The position numbers and the translations under genes are program-made. DNA of 64,000 nt, from the NCBI GenBank assembly GCA_002708825.1, contig PAPF01000040.1:1-64000 (forward strand), read 5' to 3'. How positions within the stretch are numbered: position 1 is the first letter of the stretch; every line of letters starts with the position of its first letter. The notes under the pieces were generated by a model. It did no database searches. It saw only the letters and a program-made list of their open reading frames with translations, and was not told the DNA's origin. The stretch is from Phyllobacteriaceae bacterium. GTDB lineage: Bacteria; Pseudomonadota; Alphaproteobacteria; Rhizobiales; Rhizobiaceae. Below are positions 26,189 through 34,072 of this stretch, piece after piece.

Positions 26189-26920
26189 ATGAAGCCTTTC
26201 CGGGAATGGCTCACCGCGCGCCCCATCGCCCATCGCGGCCTGCATGATCTCAATCGCCATGTCTGGGAAAACACGATGGCGGCCTTTGACGCTGCCATCG
26301 CCGGTTCCCTTGCCATCGAATGCGATGTGCGCCTGACGCGCGACGGCATCCCGGTCGTCTTTCACGACGACAACCTCAAGCGCCTTGCCGGACGCGACGG
26401 CCTCGTCCACGAGACGGCGTCAGCCGATATGCTGGCAATGACGATCGGCGGCACTGCCCAGCGCGTGCCCTCGCTGGAAGCGATGCTCGCCGGGGTGGCA
26501 GGCCGGGTTCCGCTGGTCATCGAACTGAAAGGCGTCGAAGGGCACGACGAAGGCCTTGTGTCCGCCGTCGGCCGCTTGCTGGCCAGCTATGACGGTCCTG
26601 CCTGCATCATGTCCTTCGATCATTGGCTGGTGCGAAGGTTCCGCGCCGAGGCCCCCGGCATTCCGGCCGGCCTGACCGCCATGGGAGTGCGCCCGGAACA
26701 ATTGGAACGTCACTTCAGCATGCTGGCACACGATATTGATTTCACGTCATTCTACATCGACGAAATGGACAATCCCTTCGTCCGCATGATGCGGGAGAAG
26801 CTCGATCGTCCGGTCATATCCTGGACGGTGCGTACCGCCCGCCAGGTCGCCGCTTCGCGGGCGCTGGCCGACCAGATGACCTTCGAGGGCTTCGATCCGG
26901 ATACAACGGACGGCAATTGA
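26189..26920 (+). CDS. Glycerophosphodiester phosphodiesterase
   Basis: A 243-residue cytoplasmic GDPD enzyme (UgpQ-like, no signal peptide). RPIAHRGLHDLNRHVWENTMAAFDAAI carries the catalytic HRG and metal-binding E-N-T; IECDVRLTRDGIPVVFHDDNLKRLAGRDG holds the E.D metal ligands and catalytic histidine; VIELKG follows. It hydrolyses glycerophosphodiesters to glycerol-3-phosphate and an alcohol. It follows the RidA-like gene by 3 nt in a two-gene unit. Confidence 0.93.
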   Translation: MKPFREWLTARPIAHRGLHDLNRHVWENTMAAFDAAIAGSLAIECDVRLTRDGIPVVFHDDNLKRLAGRDGLVHETASADMLAMTIGGTAQRVPSLEAMLAGVAGRVPLVIELKGVEGHDEGLVSAVGRLLASYDGPACIMSFDHWLVRRFRAEAPGIPAGLTAMGVRPEQLERHFSMLAHDIDFTSFYIDEMDNPFVRMMREKLDRPVISWTVRTARQVAASRALADQMTFEGFDPDTTDGN

Positions 26921-26966
26921 GCAAAGCCATGCTTGCCGCGCGCCGCCCCCGCGATATGTTTTTCCC

Positions 26967-28175
26967 ATGACCGGGGCCGCACCGACACAGCGAGACGATT
27001 TCAGCCTGCGCGCAATCGCCGGCATGGACGGATTCGACGCCGGGCAATGGGATACGCTTTCCGGGACAAGCCGGATCGGTCCCGGTACCTACAACCCGTT
27101 CCTGTCCCATGCCTTCCTCTCCGCCCTGGAAGAATCCGGATGCGTTTCCCGCGAGACCGGCTGGCTGCCGCGTCACCTGGCCCTTGAAGCCCCGGACGGA
27201 CGGTTGGTCGGGGCTGTACCCTGCTATCTGAAATCGCACAGCCAGGGCGAATATGTCTTCGATCACGGCTGGGCCGATGCCTTCGAGCGCGCCGGCGGGC
27301 GCTATTACCCCAAGCTGCAGGTCTCCATTCCCTTCACGCCCGCCACTGGCCCGCGCCTGCTTGCGCCAGAGGGTTCCGCGCGCGAAGGCGTGCAGGTGGC
27401 GCTTGCCGAGGGGCTGAAGGCCTTTGCCGGCCAGTTGGGTGTCTCCTCGGCCCATGTCACCTTTGCTCCGCTGGATGAAGTGCAGATCCTGCGGGATCGC
27501 GGCTTCCTGCACCGCATCGACCAGCAGTTCCACTTCACCAATGACGGCTATGGAAGCTACGACGATTTTCTCTCCACCCTTGCCTCCCGCAAGCGCAAGG
27601 CGCTGAAGAAGGAACGCCGCGCCGCGCTGGAAAACGGCATTACCGTCGAATGGCTGACCGGAAGCGGCCTGACCGAAAGCGCCTGGGATGATTTCCATGC
27701 CTTCTACATGGATACCGGCAGCCGCAAATGGGGCCGGCCCTATCTCAACCGCCGCTTCTTCTCCCTCATCGGCGAGCGGATGGCCGACGACATCCTGCTC
27801 GTCATGGCACGCCGCGACGGCCGCTACATCGCCGGCGCGATCAATTTCATCGGTGCCGGAACCCTGTTTGGCCGCCATTGGGGCTGCGTCGAGGATCATC
27901 CTTTCCTGCATTTCGAGGTCTGTTATCACCAGGCCATCGATTTCGCGATTGCCAAGGGGTTGCGCACCGTGGAAGCCGGAGCGCAGGGCGAGCACAAACT
28001 GGCCCGCGGCTACATGCCGGTCACGACGCATTCTGCCCACTGGATCGAACACGAGGGTTTACGCAACGCCGTCGCCGACTACCTTGAGCACGAACGCCGG
28101 CAAGTAAGCGGCCTCGGCGACGTACTTGCCAATCACGGCCCGTTCCGCAAGATTGGTGATGGCGTCACGCCGTGA
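26967..28175 (+). CDS. FemAB-like / DUF482 GNAT-fold acyltransferase family protein
   Basis: A 402-residue soluble protein: WDTLSGTSRIGPGTYNPFLSHAFLSALEESGCVSRETGWLPRHLALE, GEYVFDHGWADAFERAGGRYYPKLQVSIPFTPATGPRLL, then FHAFYMDTGSRKWGRPYLNRRFFSLIGERM and FNFIGAGTLFGRHWG-type blocks ending RTVEAGAQGEHKLARGYMPVTTHSAHW. This is the pattern of the COG3146/DUF482 family, annotated as a peptidoglycan-related or N-acyl transferase; the true reaction is not known to me. It begins 46 nt after the phosphodiesterase gene and may belong to the same transcript. Confidence 0.85.
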   Translation: MTGAAPTQRDDFSLRAIAGMDGFDAGQWDTLSGTSRIGPGTYNPFLSHAFLSALEESGCVSRETGWLPRHLALEAPDGRLVGAVPCYLKSHSQGEYVFDHGWADAFERAGGRYYPKLQVSIPFTPATGPRLLAPEGSAREGVQVALAEGLKAFAGQLGVSSAHVTFAPLDEVQILRDRGFLHRIDQQFHFTNDGYGSYDDFLSTLASRKRKALKKERRAALENGITVEWLTGSGLTESAWDDFHAFYMDTGSRKWGRPYLNRRFFSLIGERMADDILLVMARRDGRYIAGAINFIGAGTLFGRHWGCVEDHPFLHFEVCYHQAIDFAIAKGLRTVEAGAQGEHKLARGYMPVTTHSAHWIEHEGLRNAVADYLEHERRQVSGLGDVLANHGPFRKIGDGVTP

Positions 28176-28307
28176 CGCATTCGTGCCTTGTTTGTCCGGC
28201 ATACCATGGCCGGAAACACCGGACAGGCGCTTGACGCCTGCCCCGTCTGCCCACCCCCGCCCACAAACGGATACCCTGTCATCGAAAAAACCGTTCTCAA
28301 TATCCCG

Positions 28308-28637
28308 ATGCACCGCCTGTTCTACGTCAGCACCGCGACACAGCCGTTCAACGAATCCACGCTTGCCGCACTGGTGGAAGAGGCTGCCGGTGCGAACCTG
28401 CGCGACGGCGTCACGGGCGCCCTGGCCTACAACGGCGTGAATTTCGCGCAGGTGCTCGAAGGCAACGAACCTGTCCTTGACAGTCTCATGGCCCGCATTC
28501 GGGCCGATCCGCGCCATTCGGGCGTGATCATCGTGCGAACGGGCCCCGCGAAAAGGCGCCGCTACGACGGGTGGAGCATGAAGCGTGTCGATGGCCGCGA
28601 TTTCAAGGAATTGCTTGACGCGGCCATGCAGGACTGA
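28308..28637 (+). CDS. Stand-alone BLUF blue-light sensor
   Basis: A 109-residue single-domain flavin photoreceptor. All three residues of the BLUF photocycle are present: Y6 in LFYVS, N30 in GANLRDGVTGALAYNG, and Q48 in NFAQVLEG. The closing RRYDGWSMKRVDG segment carries the semi-conserved Trp (W89) and Met (M91). No effector domain (EAL, cyclase) is attached, so signalling must go through a partner protein. The start is uncertain: the ATG at 28308 begins exactly at the domain but lacks a clear ribosome site, and the upstream in-frame ATG at 28206 would add a cysteine/proline-rich arm not seen in the family. Confidence 0.88.
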   Translation: MHRLFYVSTATQPFNESTLAALVEEAAGANLRDGVTGALAYNGVNFAQVLEGNEPVLDSLMARIRADPRHSGVIIVRTGPAKRRRYDGWSMKRVDGRDFKELLDAAMQD

Positions 28638-28681
28638 TCATCCCTGGCGTGACTGGTCGCAACACAGGATGAGAGGAACCC

Positions 28682-29113
28682 ATGTCCGCCGCCTATGACA
28701 ATGACAACGTCTTCGCCAGGATCCTGCGCGGGGAGATTCCCTCGCACAAGCTCTACGAGGATGACGAGACCTTCGCCTTCATGGACATCATGCCGCGCGG
28801 AGACGGCCATTGCCTGGTGATTCCCAAGCGCCCGGCCCGCAATATCCTGGATGTCGATCCGCAGAGCTATGCCGCAGTCGGCCGGACGGTCCGGAAACTG
28901 GCGCGCGCGGTGGTCAAGGCCTTCAACGCCGATGGCATCACCATCCAGCAGTTCAATGAACCCGCGGGCGGACAGGTGGTGTTCCACCTCCATGTTCACG
29001 TCATTCCGCGCTTCGACGGCGTCAAGCTCAAGCCCCATACCGGCGACATGGAAGACCAGGCCGTCCTGGCATCCAATGCGGAAAAGATCCGCGCCGCGCT
29101 GGCCACGGACTGA
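28682..29113 (+). CDS. HIT-family nucleotide-binding protein
   Basis: A 143-residue histidine-triad protein: NVFARILRGEIPSHKLYEDDETFAFMDIMPRGDGHCLVIPK and the HLHVHVIPRF triad (H102, H104, H106). The family hydrolyses adenosine phosphoramidates and related nucleotides (HINT type); the physiological substrate in bacteria is usually unknown. AGAGGAACCC gives its ribosome site. It follows the BLUF gene by 44 nt on the same strand and is convergent with azlD. Confidence 0.93.
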   Translation: MSAAYDNDNVFARILRGEIPSHKLYEDDETFAFMDIMPRGDGHCLVIPKRPARNILDVDPQSYAAVGRTVRKLARAVVKAFNADGITIQQFNEPAGGQVVFHLHVHVIPRFDGVKLKPHTGDMEDQAVLASNAEKIRAALATD

Positions 29114-29131
29114 AGCCCCGGCGGACTTTTT

Positions 29132-29488
29132 TCAGGTGGCGGTGGCGACCATGCCCATCACCAGCGCCGCCTCGGCTGCGAGGATGCCGAAGATCATCCG
29201 TTTCCCTGTCGCAAGATAAACCGCGAAGCCGGCTGCAAGCGCCCCGATCCGGACCGCCACGGGCAGCGTCGCCAGCGGCCCTTGCGGATGGACGACGAGA
29301 TTGCCGATGACCGCTGCCACCAGCGCCGTCGCAATGCAGCGAACAAGGACGAGCCAGCGCGACGTCTCGTCCAACCGCCCGCCAAGCGCAACGCCAGCCC
29401 AGCGCCAGAGGTCGGTCGGCAGCCAGCCGGCAAGCGCAATGAAGACAAACGGCCACCACCAGGCATTGTCGCCCTGGAGCATCGTCAT
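29132..29488 (-). CDS. azlD: AzlD-family branched-chain amino-acid exporter subunit
   Basis: A 118-residue membrane protein with four predicted helices (12-30, 45-65, 72-92, 98-117): WWPFVFIALAGWLPTDLWRWAGVALGGRLDETSRWLVLVRCIATALVAAVIGNLVV. AzlD pairs with AzlC to export branched-chain amino acids or analogues. Its ATG overlaps the azlC stop (ATGA at 29485-29488), the standard arrangement for this pair. Confidence 0.88.
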   Translation of the reverse strand: MTMLQGDNAWWWPFVFIALAGWLPTDLWRWAGVALGGRLDETSRWLVLVRCIATALVAAVIGNLVVHPQGPLATLPVAVRIGALAAGFAVYLATGKRMIFGILAAEAALVMGMVATAT

Positions 29489-30246
29489 CGGCCGCCCTCC
29501 GCTCTGGAAGTTAAGACATGAAAGGCGAACGCAGCAAAGCCCGCGATCAATCCCGCAGCCAGCAGGTCGAAGCCCGGCAGGACCGGATGCAGGACCGGGC
29601 CCAGTGCCATGCCCCCCAGCATGGCGCCATGGCTTGCCCGTTCGCGCGCCGATGACCACAGCGAGAACAGGAAATAGGCCGGCGTGAGGAAGACCAGCGC
29701 CGCCGCGGCCAGTGGCGGCAGGGCTGCCGCGGTGCCGTAGACGATCACGAGGACAACCAGCATGGCGGCGATCAGCGTGCTGCCGATGCCACCGTAGAAC
29801 GCCGTGCGCCGCTCGCGCGGAACGTCGCGGAACCGCTCCATGGCCAGGACCCAGGACGTCACCGCCACGAAATGCGACAGCAGGTAGAGTACCCAGCGCC
29901 GTGTCCGGCCGGTGCGCATTTCCGGAACGATGGCAACCACCATCGGCATCAGGCGCACCGATGTGAGCGTCACGGCGATGGCAGCCGCAGGCAACGAAGC
30001 GCCTGACGCCATGGCCCCCAGCAGCACGATCTGCGCGGGAAGCGCCCAGATGATCGCGGTCATGAACATGGCCTCGGCCAGTGACAGCCCCGTGTCGCGG
30101 GCGATGGCGCCAAAGCCGATGAAGGCGCCGCACAGGATCAGGCCCGGCAGTGAAAGGGCCGTGCGTGCGCCGCGAAGGAACCAACGGCCGGCGCTGCCGG
30201 TTGGCTCATCGGTCTGGACTGGTTCGCGAGGAAAGGCGGACGACAT
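29485..30246 (-). CDS. azlC: AzlC-family branched-chain amino-acid exporter
   Basis: A 253-residue membrane protein with the AzlC signature FLRGARTALSLPGLILCGAFIGFGAIARDTGLSLAEAMFMTAIIWALPAQIVLLGAMASGASLPAAAIAVTLTSVRLMPM and further helices to the C terminus. Start taken at the ATG at 30246; an upstream in-frame start would add eight residues. It lies downstream of the clpA terminator and is coupled to azlD. Confidence 0.9.
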   Translation of the reverse strand: MSSAFPREPVQTDEPTGSAGRWFLRGARTALSLPGLILCGAFIGFGAIARDTGLSLAEAMFMTAIIWALPAQIVLLGAMASGASLPAAAIAVTLTSVRLMPMVVAIVPEMRTGRTRRWVLYLLSHFVAVTSWVLAMERFRDVPRERRTAFYGGIGSTLIAAMLVVLVIVYGTAAALPPLAAAALVFLTPAYFLFSLWSSARERASHGAMLGGMALGPVLHPVLPGFDLLAAGLIAGFAAFAFHVLTSRAEGGR

Positions 30247-30321
30247 GATCCGCGCATAGCATTCCCGCATGGCTGGCGCGATGCGAAAAAACCTGTTTTC
30301 CGGATCAAGCCGTTTTCACCG

Positions 30322-30352
30322 GAAAAGCAAACGGGCCGCCCGAAGGCGGCCC
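30322..30352 (-). terminator. Intrinsic terminator of clpS-clpA
   Basis: On the minus strand GGGCCGCC - TTCG - GGCGGCCC (30333-30352) is an 8-bp stem capped by a UUCG tetraloop, followed by GTTTGCTTTT. It lies 24 nt past the clpA stop. Confidence 0.85.
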
Positions 30353-30375
30353 GCGTGAAACGCATCGGTAGCTGG

Positions 30376-32850
30376 TCAGCCCTTGCGCGGCACCTGCGGA
30401 ACCCCGGCGCGGCGCGGCGCCTTGCCGCCCTCGTCGGGCTTGACGGCAGGCTTGGCAGCCTTGGCGCGCGGCTTTTTAGCAGCCTTCGGCTTGGCCGCCG
30501 TTTTCGGCTTGCCCTCCGGGTCTTCCTTCTTCGGCTTGACAGGCACGTCGTCGGCGATCGTTTCGAGCTTCAGGGCGGTCTTGCCGTCCTCCTTCTCCTC
30601 GACGCCGACCCGCACCGTTCCGCCCTTCTTGAGCTTGCCGAAAAGCACTTCCTCGGCCAGCGGCTTCTTGATGTGCTCCTGGATCACCCGGCCAAGCGGA
30701 CGTGCGCCCATGCGTTCGTCGTAACCGCGCTCGGCCAGCCATTCGATGGCGTCCTGCGTCAGGTCGAAGGTCACCCCGCGTTCGGACAATTGCGCTTCAA
30801 GCTGCATGACGAACTTCTGTACCACCTTGTGGATCACCGGCACCGGCAGCGAGCCGAACGGGATGATCGCATCGAGGCGGTTGCGGAATTCCGGCGTGAA
30901 CAGCTTGTTGATCGCCTCCATGTCGTCGCCTTCACGCTTCGACGAGCCGAAGCCGATGGCGGCCTTGGCCATGTCGGACGCGCCGGCATTGGTCGTCATG
31001 ATCAGGATGACGTTCCGGAAGTCGATCTTCTTGCCGTTGTGGTCGGTCAGCTTGCCGTGGTCCATGACCTGCAACAGGATATTGAACAGGTCAGGATGCG
31101 CCTTCTCGATCTCGTCGAGCAGCAGCACGCAGTGGGGATGCTGGTCGACGCCGTCGGTCAGCAGGCCGCCCTGGTCGAAGCCGACATAGCCGGGAGGCGC
31201 ACCGATGAGCCGCGAGACCGTGTGCCGCTCCATGTATTCCGACATGTCGAAACGCAGCAGCTCGACGCCCAGCGAGGAGGCAAGCTGCTTGGCCACTTCC
31301 GTCTTGCCGACGCCCGTGGGACCGGAGAACAGGTAGCAGCCGATCGGCTTGTCGGGCTCGCGCAGTCCGGCACGCGCCAGCTTGATGGACGAAGCCAGCG
31401 CCTCGATGGCCAGGTCCTGGCCGTAGACGGTTGTCTTGAGCTTCGATTCCAGCCCCGCCAGCACCGCCTCGTCGTCGGCCGAAACCGACTTGGGCGGAAT
31501 GCGGGCCATCGTGGCCACCGTTTCCTCGATCTCCTTGACGCCGATCTGCTTGCGCCGCTTCGAGACCGGCAACAGCATTTGCGACGCGCCGGTCTCGTCG
31601 ATCACGTCGATCGCCTTGTCGGGCAGCTTGCGATCCGAGATGTAGCGCGCGGAAAGCTCCACGGCCGCCTTGATGGCGTCATTGGTGAACTTCACCTTGT
31701 GGAAGTCCTCGAAATAGGGCTTCAGCCCCTTCATGATCTCGATGGCATCTTCCAGCGTCGGCTCGTTGACGTCGATCTTCTGGAACCGGCGCACCAGTGC
31801 GCGGTCCTTCTCGAAGAACTGGCGGTATTCCTTGTAGGTCGTCGAGCCGATGCAGCGGATCGCACCCGAGGACAGCGCCGGCTTGAGCAGGTTCGAGGCG
31901 TCCATGGCCCCGCCCGACGTCGCGCCGGCACCGATCACCGTGTGGATCTCGTCAATGAACAGCACGGCACCAGGAAAATTTTCCAGTTCCTTGACCACCT
32001 GCTTGAGGCGCTCCTCGAAATCGCCGCGGTAGCGCGTCCCGGCAAGCAGTGTGCCCATGTCGAGCGAGAAGATCGTCGCGTCCTTGAGCACTTCCGGCAC
32101 GTCGCCTTCGACGATGCGCTTGGCAAGCCCTTCGGCGATCGCCGTCTTGCCCACGCCGGGATCGCCGACGTAGAGCGGATTGTTCTTGGAGCGGCGGCAC
32201 AGCACCTGGATGGTCCGGCTGATCTCGGCGGCGCGCCCGATCAGCGGATCGATCTTGCCGGCCCGCGCCTTGTCGTTGAGATTGACGCAATAGGCGCTGA
32301 GCGCGTCCTGCTGCTTCTTCTTCGCGCCCGCATCCTCCTCGTTGCTGCCGGTCGGCGGAGTGCTCTGCTCCTCCTCGGCGCCGCGCGGAGGACGGCTCTG
32401 GCTTGCGCCGGGCCGCTTGGCGATGCCGTGCGAAATGTAGTTGACCGCATCGTAACGGGTCATCTCCTGCTCCTGCAGGAAATAGGCGGCATGGCTCTCG
32501 CGCTCGGCGAAGATGGCGACGAGCACATTCGCACCCGAAACCTCCTCGCGGCCCGATGACTGGACGTGGATCACCGCCCGCTGGATGACGCGCTGGAAAC
32601 CGGCCGTCGGCTTTGAATCCTCGTCGTAACCGGTGACCAGATTGTCCAGTTCCGTGTCCAGATAGTGCGTGATCGTGCGCCGCAACTCGTCGAGATCGAC
32701 GTTGCAGGCCCGCATCACCGCCGCGGCATCCTGGTCTTCGAGCAACGCCAGGAGCAAATGTTCCAGCGTGGCGTATTCGTGGTGCCGATCGTTGGCGAAT
32801 GTCAGGGCCTGGTGCAGCGCTCTTTCGAGGCTTTGCGAGAAAGCCGGCAT
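30376..32850 (-). CDS. clpA: ATP-dependent Clp protease ATP-binding subunit ClpA
   Basis: An 824-residue Hsp100 unfoldase that feeds substrates to ClpP. N domain (1-145: [42 protein letters not shown]), a charged Q/K-rich linker, D1 AAA+ with [13 protein letters not shown], and D2 with [15 protein letters not shown] and the IGL-type loop region for ClpP binding. The C terminus extends about 50 residues beyond the usual end with a Lys/Ala/Pro-rich tail (residues 770-824). It follows clpS by 7 nt in a two-gene operon and ends at a strong terminator. Confidence 0.96.
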   Translation of the reverse strand: MPAFSQSLERALHQALTFANDRHHEYATLEHLLLALLEDQDAAAVMRACNVDLDELRRTITHYLDTELDNLVTGYDEDSKPTAGFQRVIQRAVIHVQSSGREEVSGANVLVAIFAERESHAAYFLQEQEMTRYDAVNYISHGIAKRPGASQSRPPRGAEEEQSTPPTGSNEEDAGAKKKQQDALSAYCVNLNDKARAGKIDPLIGRAAEISRTIQVLCRRSKNNPLYVGDPGVGKTAIAEGLAKRIVEGDVPEVLKDATIFSLDMGTLLAGTRYRGDFEERLKQVVKELENFPGAVLFIDEIHTVIGAGATSGGAMDASNLLKPALSSGAIRCIGSTTYKEYRQFFEKDRALVRRFQKIDVNEPTLEDAIEIMKGLKPYFEDFHKVKFTNDAIKAAVELSARYISDRKLPDKAIDVIDETGASQMLLPVSKRRKQIGVKEIEETVATMARIPPKSVSADDEAVLAGLESKLKTTVYGQDLAIEALASSIKLARAGLREPDKPIGCYLFSGPTGVGKTEVAKQLASSLGVELLRFDMSEYMERHTVSRLIGAPPGYVGFDQGGLLTDGVDQHPHCVLLLDEIEKAHPDLFNILLQVMDHGKLTDHNGKKIDFRNVILIMTTNAGASDMAKAAIGFGSSKREGDDMEAINKLFTPEFRNRLDAIIPFGSLPVPVIHKVVQKFVMQLEAQLSERGVTFDLTQDAIEWLAERGYDERMGARPLGRVIQEHIKKPLAEEVLFGKLKKGGTVRVGVEEKEDGKTALKLETIADDVPVKPKKEDPEGKPKTAAKPKAAKKPRAKAAKPAVKPDEGGKAPRRAGVPQVPRKG

Positions 32851-32857
32851 GAAATCC

Positions 32858-33187
32858 TCACTTTTTCTCCATCACGCATTGCAATGGATGCTGGTGCTGG
32901 CGCGCGAAGTCCATGACCTGGGATACCTTGGTCTCCGCGACCTCGTAGGTGTAGACGCCACATTCGCCGACACCGTGATTGTGAACATGGAGCATGATCC
33001 TTGTGGCGTTTTCGCGATCCTTGAAAAAGAACCGTTCAAGCACGTGGATGACGAACTCCATCGGCGTGTAGTCGTCGTTGAGCAGGAGGACGCGATAGAG
33101 ACTGGGCTTCTTCGTCTTCGGCTTCGTACGCGTGATGACCGACGTGCCGCGTCCGGTACCGCCGCCTTCACCGTCCTCTCCATTCAT
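32858..33187 (-). CDS. clpS: ClpS adaptor protein
   Basis: A 109-residue N-degron adaptor for ClpA. The disordered N arm is followed by [81 protein letters not shown]. The N-D-D and M and the H-x-x-G residues that shape the hydrophobic N-end pocket are present. The start is the ATG at 33187; a longer reading to 33220 is possible but unsupported. First gene of the clpS-clpA unit. Confidence 0.95.
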   Translation of the reverse strand: MNGEDGEGGGTGRGTSVITRTKPKTKKPSLYRVLLLNDDYTPMEFVIHVLERFFFKDRENATRIMLHVHNHGVGECGVYTYEVAETKVSQVMDFARQHQHPLQCVMEKK

Positions 33188-33387
33188 CCGCACCGAGTGC
33201 CTTTCCGCTGTACACATCATCGCATTGCCCGGGCCCGGTTTGTCCTTCGTCCTGTCACGAGACCATCATGTAGTTTTTCTCTTGCGGATTTTAAGGCCTG
33301 GCCAGCGCCTTGCAAGGGCTACCGGCGCGCCCTTCGCGAAGTTTTCGGTCTCGTCCGGAACAGACGAAGGGTTCGTTTTGTCGTGAC

Positions 33388-33422
33388 AAAACAAAAAGCT
33401 CCGCCGCTGGACGCGACGGAGC
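33388..33422 (-). terminator. Intrinsic terminator of the phasin gene
   Basis: On the minus strand GCTCCGTCGC - GTCCA - GCGGCGGAGC (33398-33422) forms a 10-bp stem with one G-U pair, followed by TTTTTGTTTT (33388-33397). It lies 43 nt past the phasin stop. Confidence 0.9.
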
Positions 33423-33465
33423 CGATCATTGTAGCGGTGCGGGCCGCAGAAAGCCGGGCGTTGCC

Positions 33466-33795
33466 TTACTTGGCCTTGGACATCGCCGATTCGAACGGCT
33501 TGTAGGCTTCCTTGGCAAGGTCAGCATAAAGGTCGCTCATCTTTGCCGTCTGGGCAACGAACTGCTCGTAGGCGCTCTTGGCGTATTCGCTCTGCACCTC
33601 GATCGCCTTGTCCATGGACTTCACACCGGACAGCTTCTCGAAATAGCCCGAGCCCATCTCCATGGACTTCTTGGCATATTCGGCGGACTCGGTGGCGATG
33701 GTCTGGAACGCCTGCGACAGCGACGCGAAGGACTTCAGGCCGTTGTCCATCATTTCCTTGGAGGCGGCATTCATCTCGTCGAAATTCTTCATCAT
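33466..33795 (-). CDS. phaP: Phasin-family protein
   Basis: A 109-residue all-helical amphipathic protein: FDEMNAASKEMMDNGLKSFASLSQAFQTIATESAEYAKKSMEMGSGYFEKLSGVKSMDKAIEVQSEYAKSAYEQFVAQTAKMSDLYADLAKEAYKPFESAM. The EVQSEYAKSAYEQFVAQ segment is the phasin_2 signature. Phasins coat polyhydroxyalkanoate granules. It is a single-gene unit with its own promoter, PhaR-like palindromes and strong terminator. Start at ATG 33795 (second ATG directly after), with GAGAGGAC upstream. PHA synthase genes are not in this window. Confidence 0.92.
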   Translation of the reverse strand: MMKNFDEMNAASKEMMDNGLKSFASLSQAFQTIATESAEYAKKSMEMGSGYFEKLSGVKSMDKAIEVQSEYAKSAYEQFVAQTAKMSDLYADLAKEAYKPFESAMSKAK

Positions 33796-33831
33796 GGGGT
33801 TGTCCTCTCGATGCTGGGCAAACCGGATTGT

Positions 33832-33886
33832 TGCGATGCACATACAGTAGTGTGCATTGCACAATCCGTCAAGTGATTTGCTGCAA
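33832..33886. promoter_or_regulatory. Putative PhaR-type operators on the phasin promoter
   Basis: Three short palindromes with TGC and GCA arms: TGCGATGCA (33832-33840), TGTGCATTGCACA (33851-33863, core TGC-ATT-GCA) and TTGCTGCAA (33878-33886). The middle one lies entirely within the promoter spacer. PhaR repressors of phasin genes in Rhodobacter/Paracoccus bind CTGC-N3-4-GCAG-like sites, so the match in type and placement suggests repression by PhaR. Identity is inferred. Confidence 0.5.
33844..33872 (-). promoter_or_regulatory. Sigma70-type promoter of the phasin gene
   Basis: On the minus strand TTGACG (33867-33872) and TACTGT (33844-33849) are separated by exactly 17 nt. Transcription would start near 33837, about 42 nt before the phasin ATG. 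Confidence 0.6.
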
Positions 33887-34072
33887 TTCAGGAGGGAAAG
33901 AGCGAGCCGAAACAATTAATGATTAAGTCAACTATTCAGCGACTTCGAAAAATCCGGTTCACACCTCGCTTACCATAAACGGATTGGTAACGCTGTTCCC
34001 GCAGGATGCCCCTGTCCGTTCGGGCGGCCCGGCCGTCCCTGACAGGAAACCCCGAACCTTCCAGGTGCAATC

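Noticed and set aside
28206-28307. N-terminal extension of the BLUF protein
   Set aside because: The extension is not BLUF-like (CPVCPPPP) and lacks a ribosome site, so the start at the domain boundary was kept.
29489-30184. A long frame extending azlD upstream through azlC
   Set aside because: AzlD proper begins at the ATGA overlap; the upstream part is a shadow of azlC in another frame.
30355-32559. A 734-codon open frame on the plus strand antisense to clpA
   Set aside because: ClpA is unmistakable on the other strand; the antisense product is His/Arg/Leu-biased with no domain, a known effect of GC-rich third positions.
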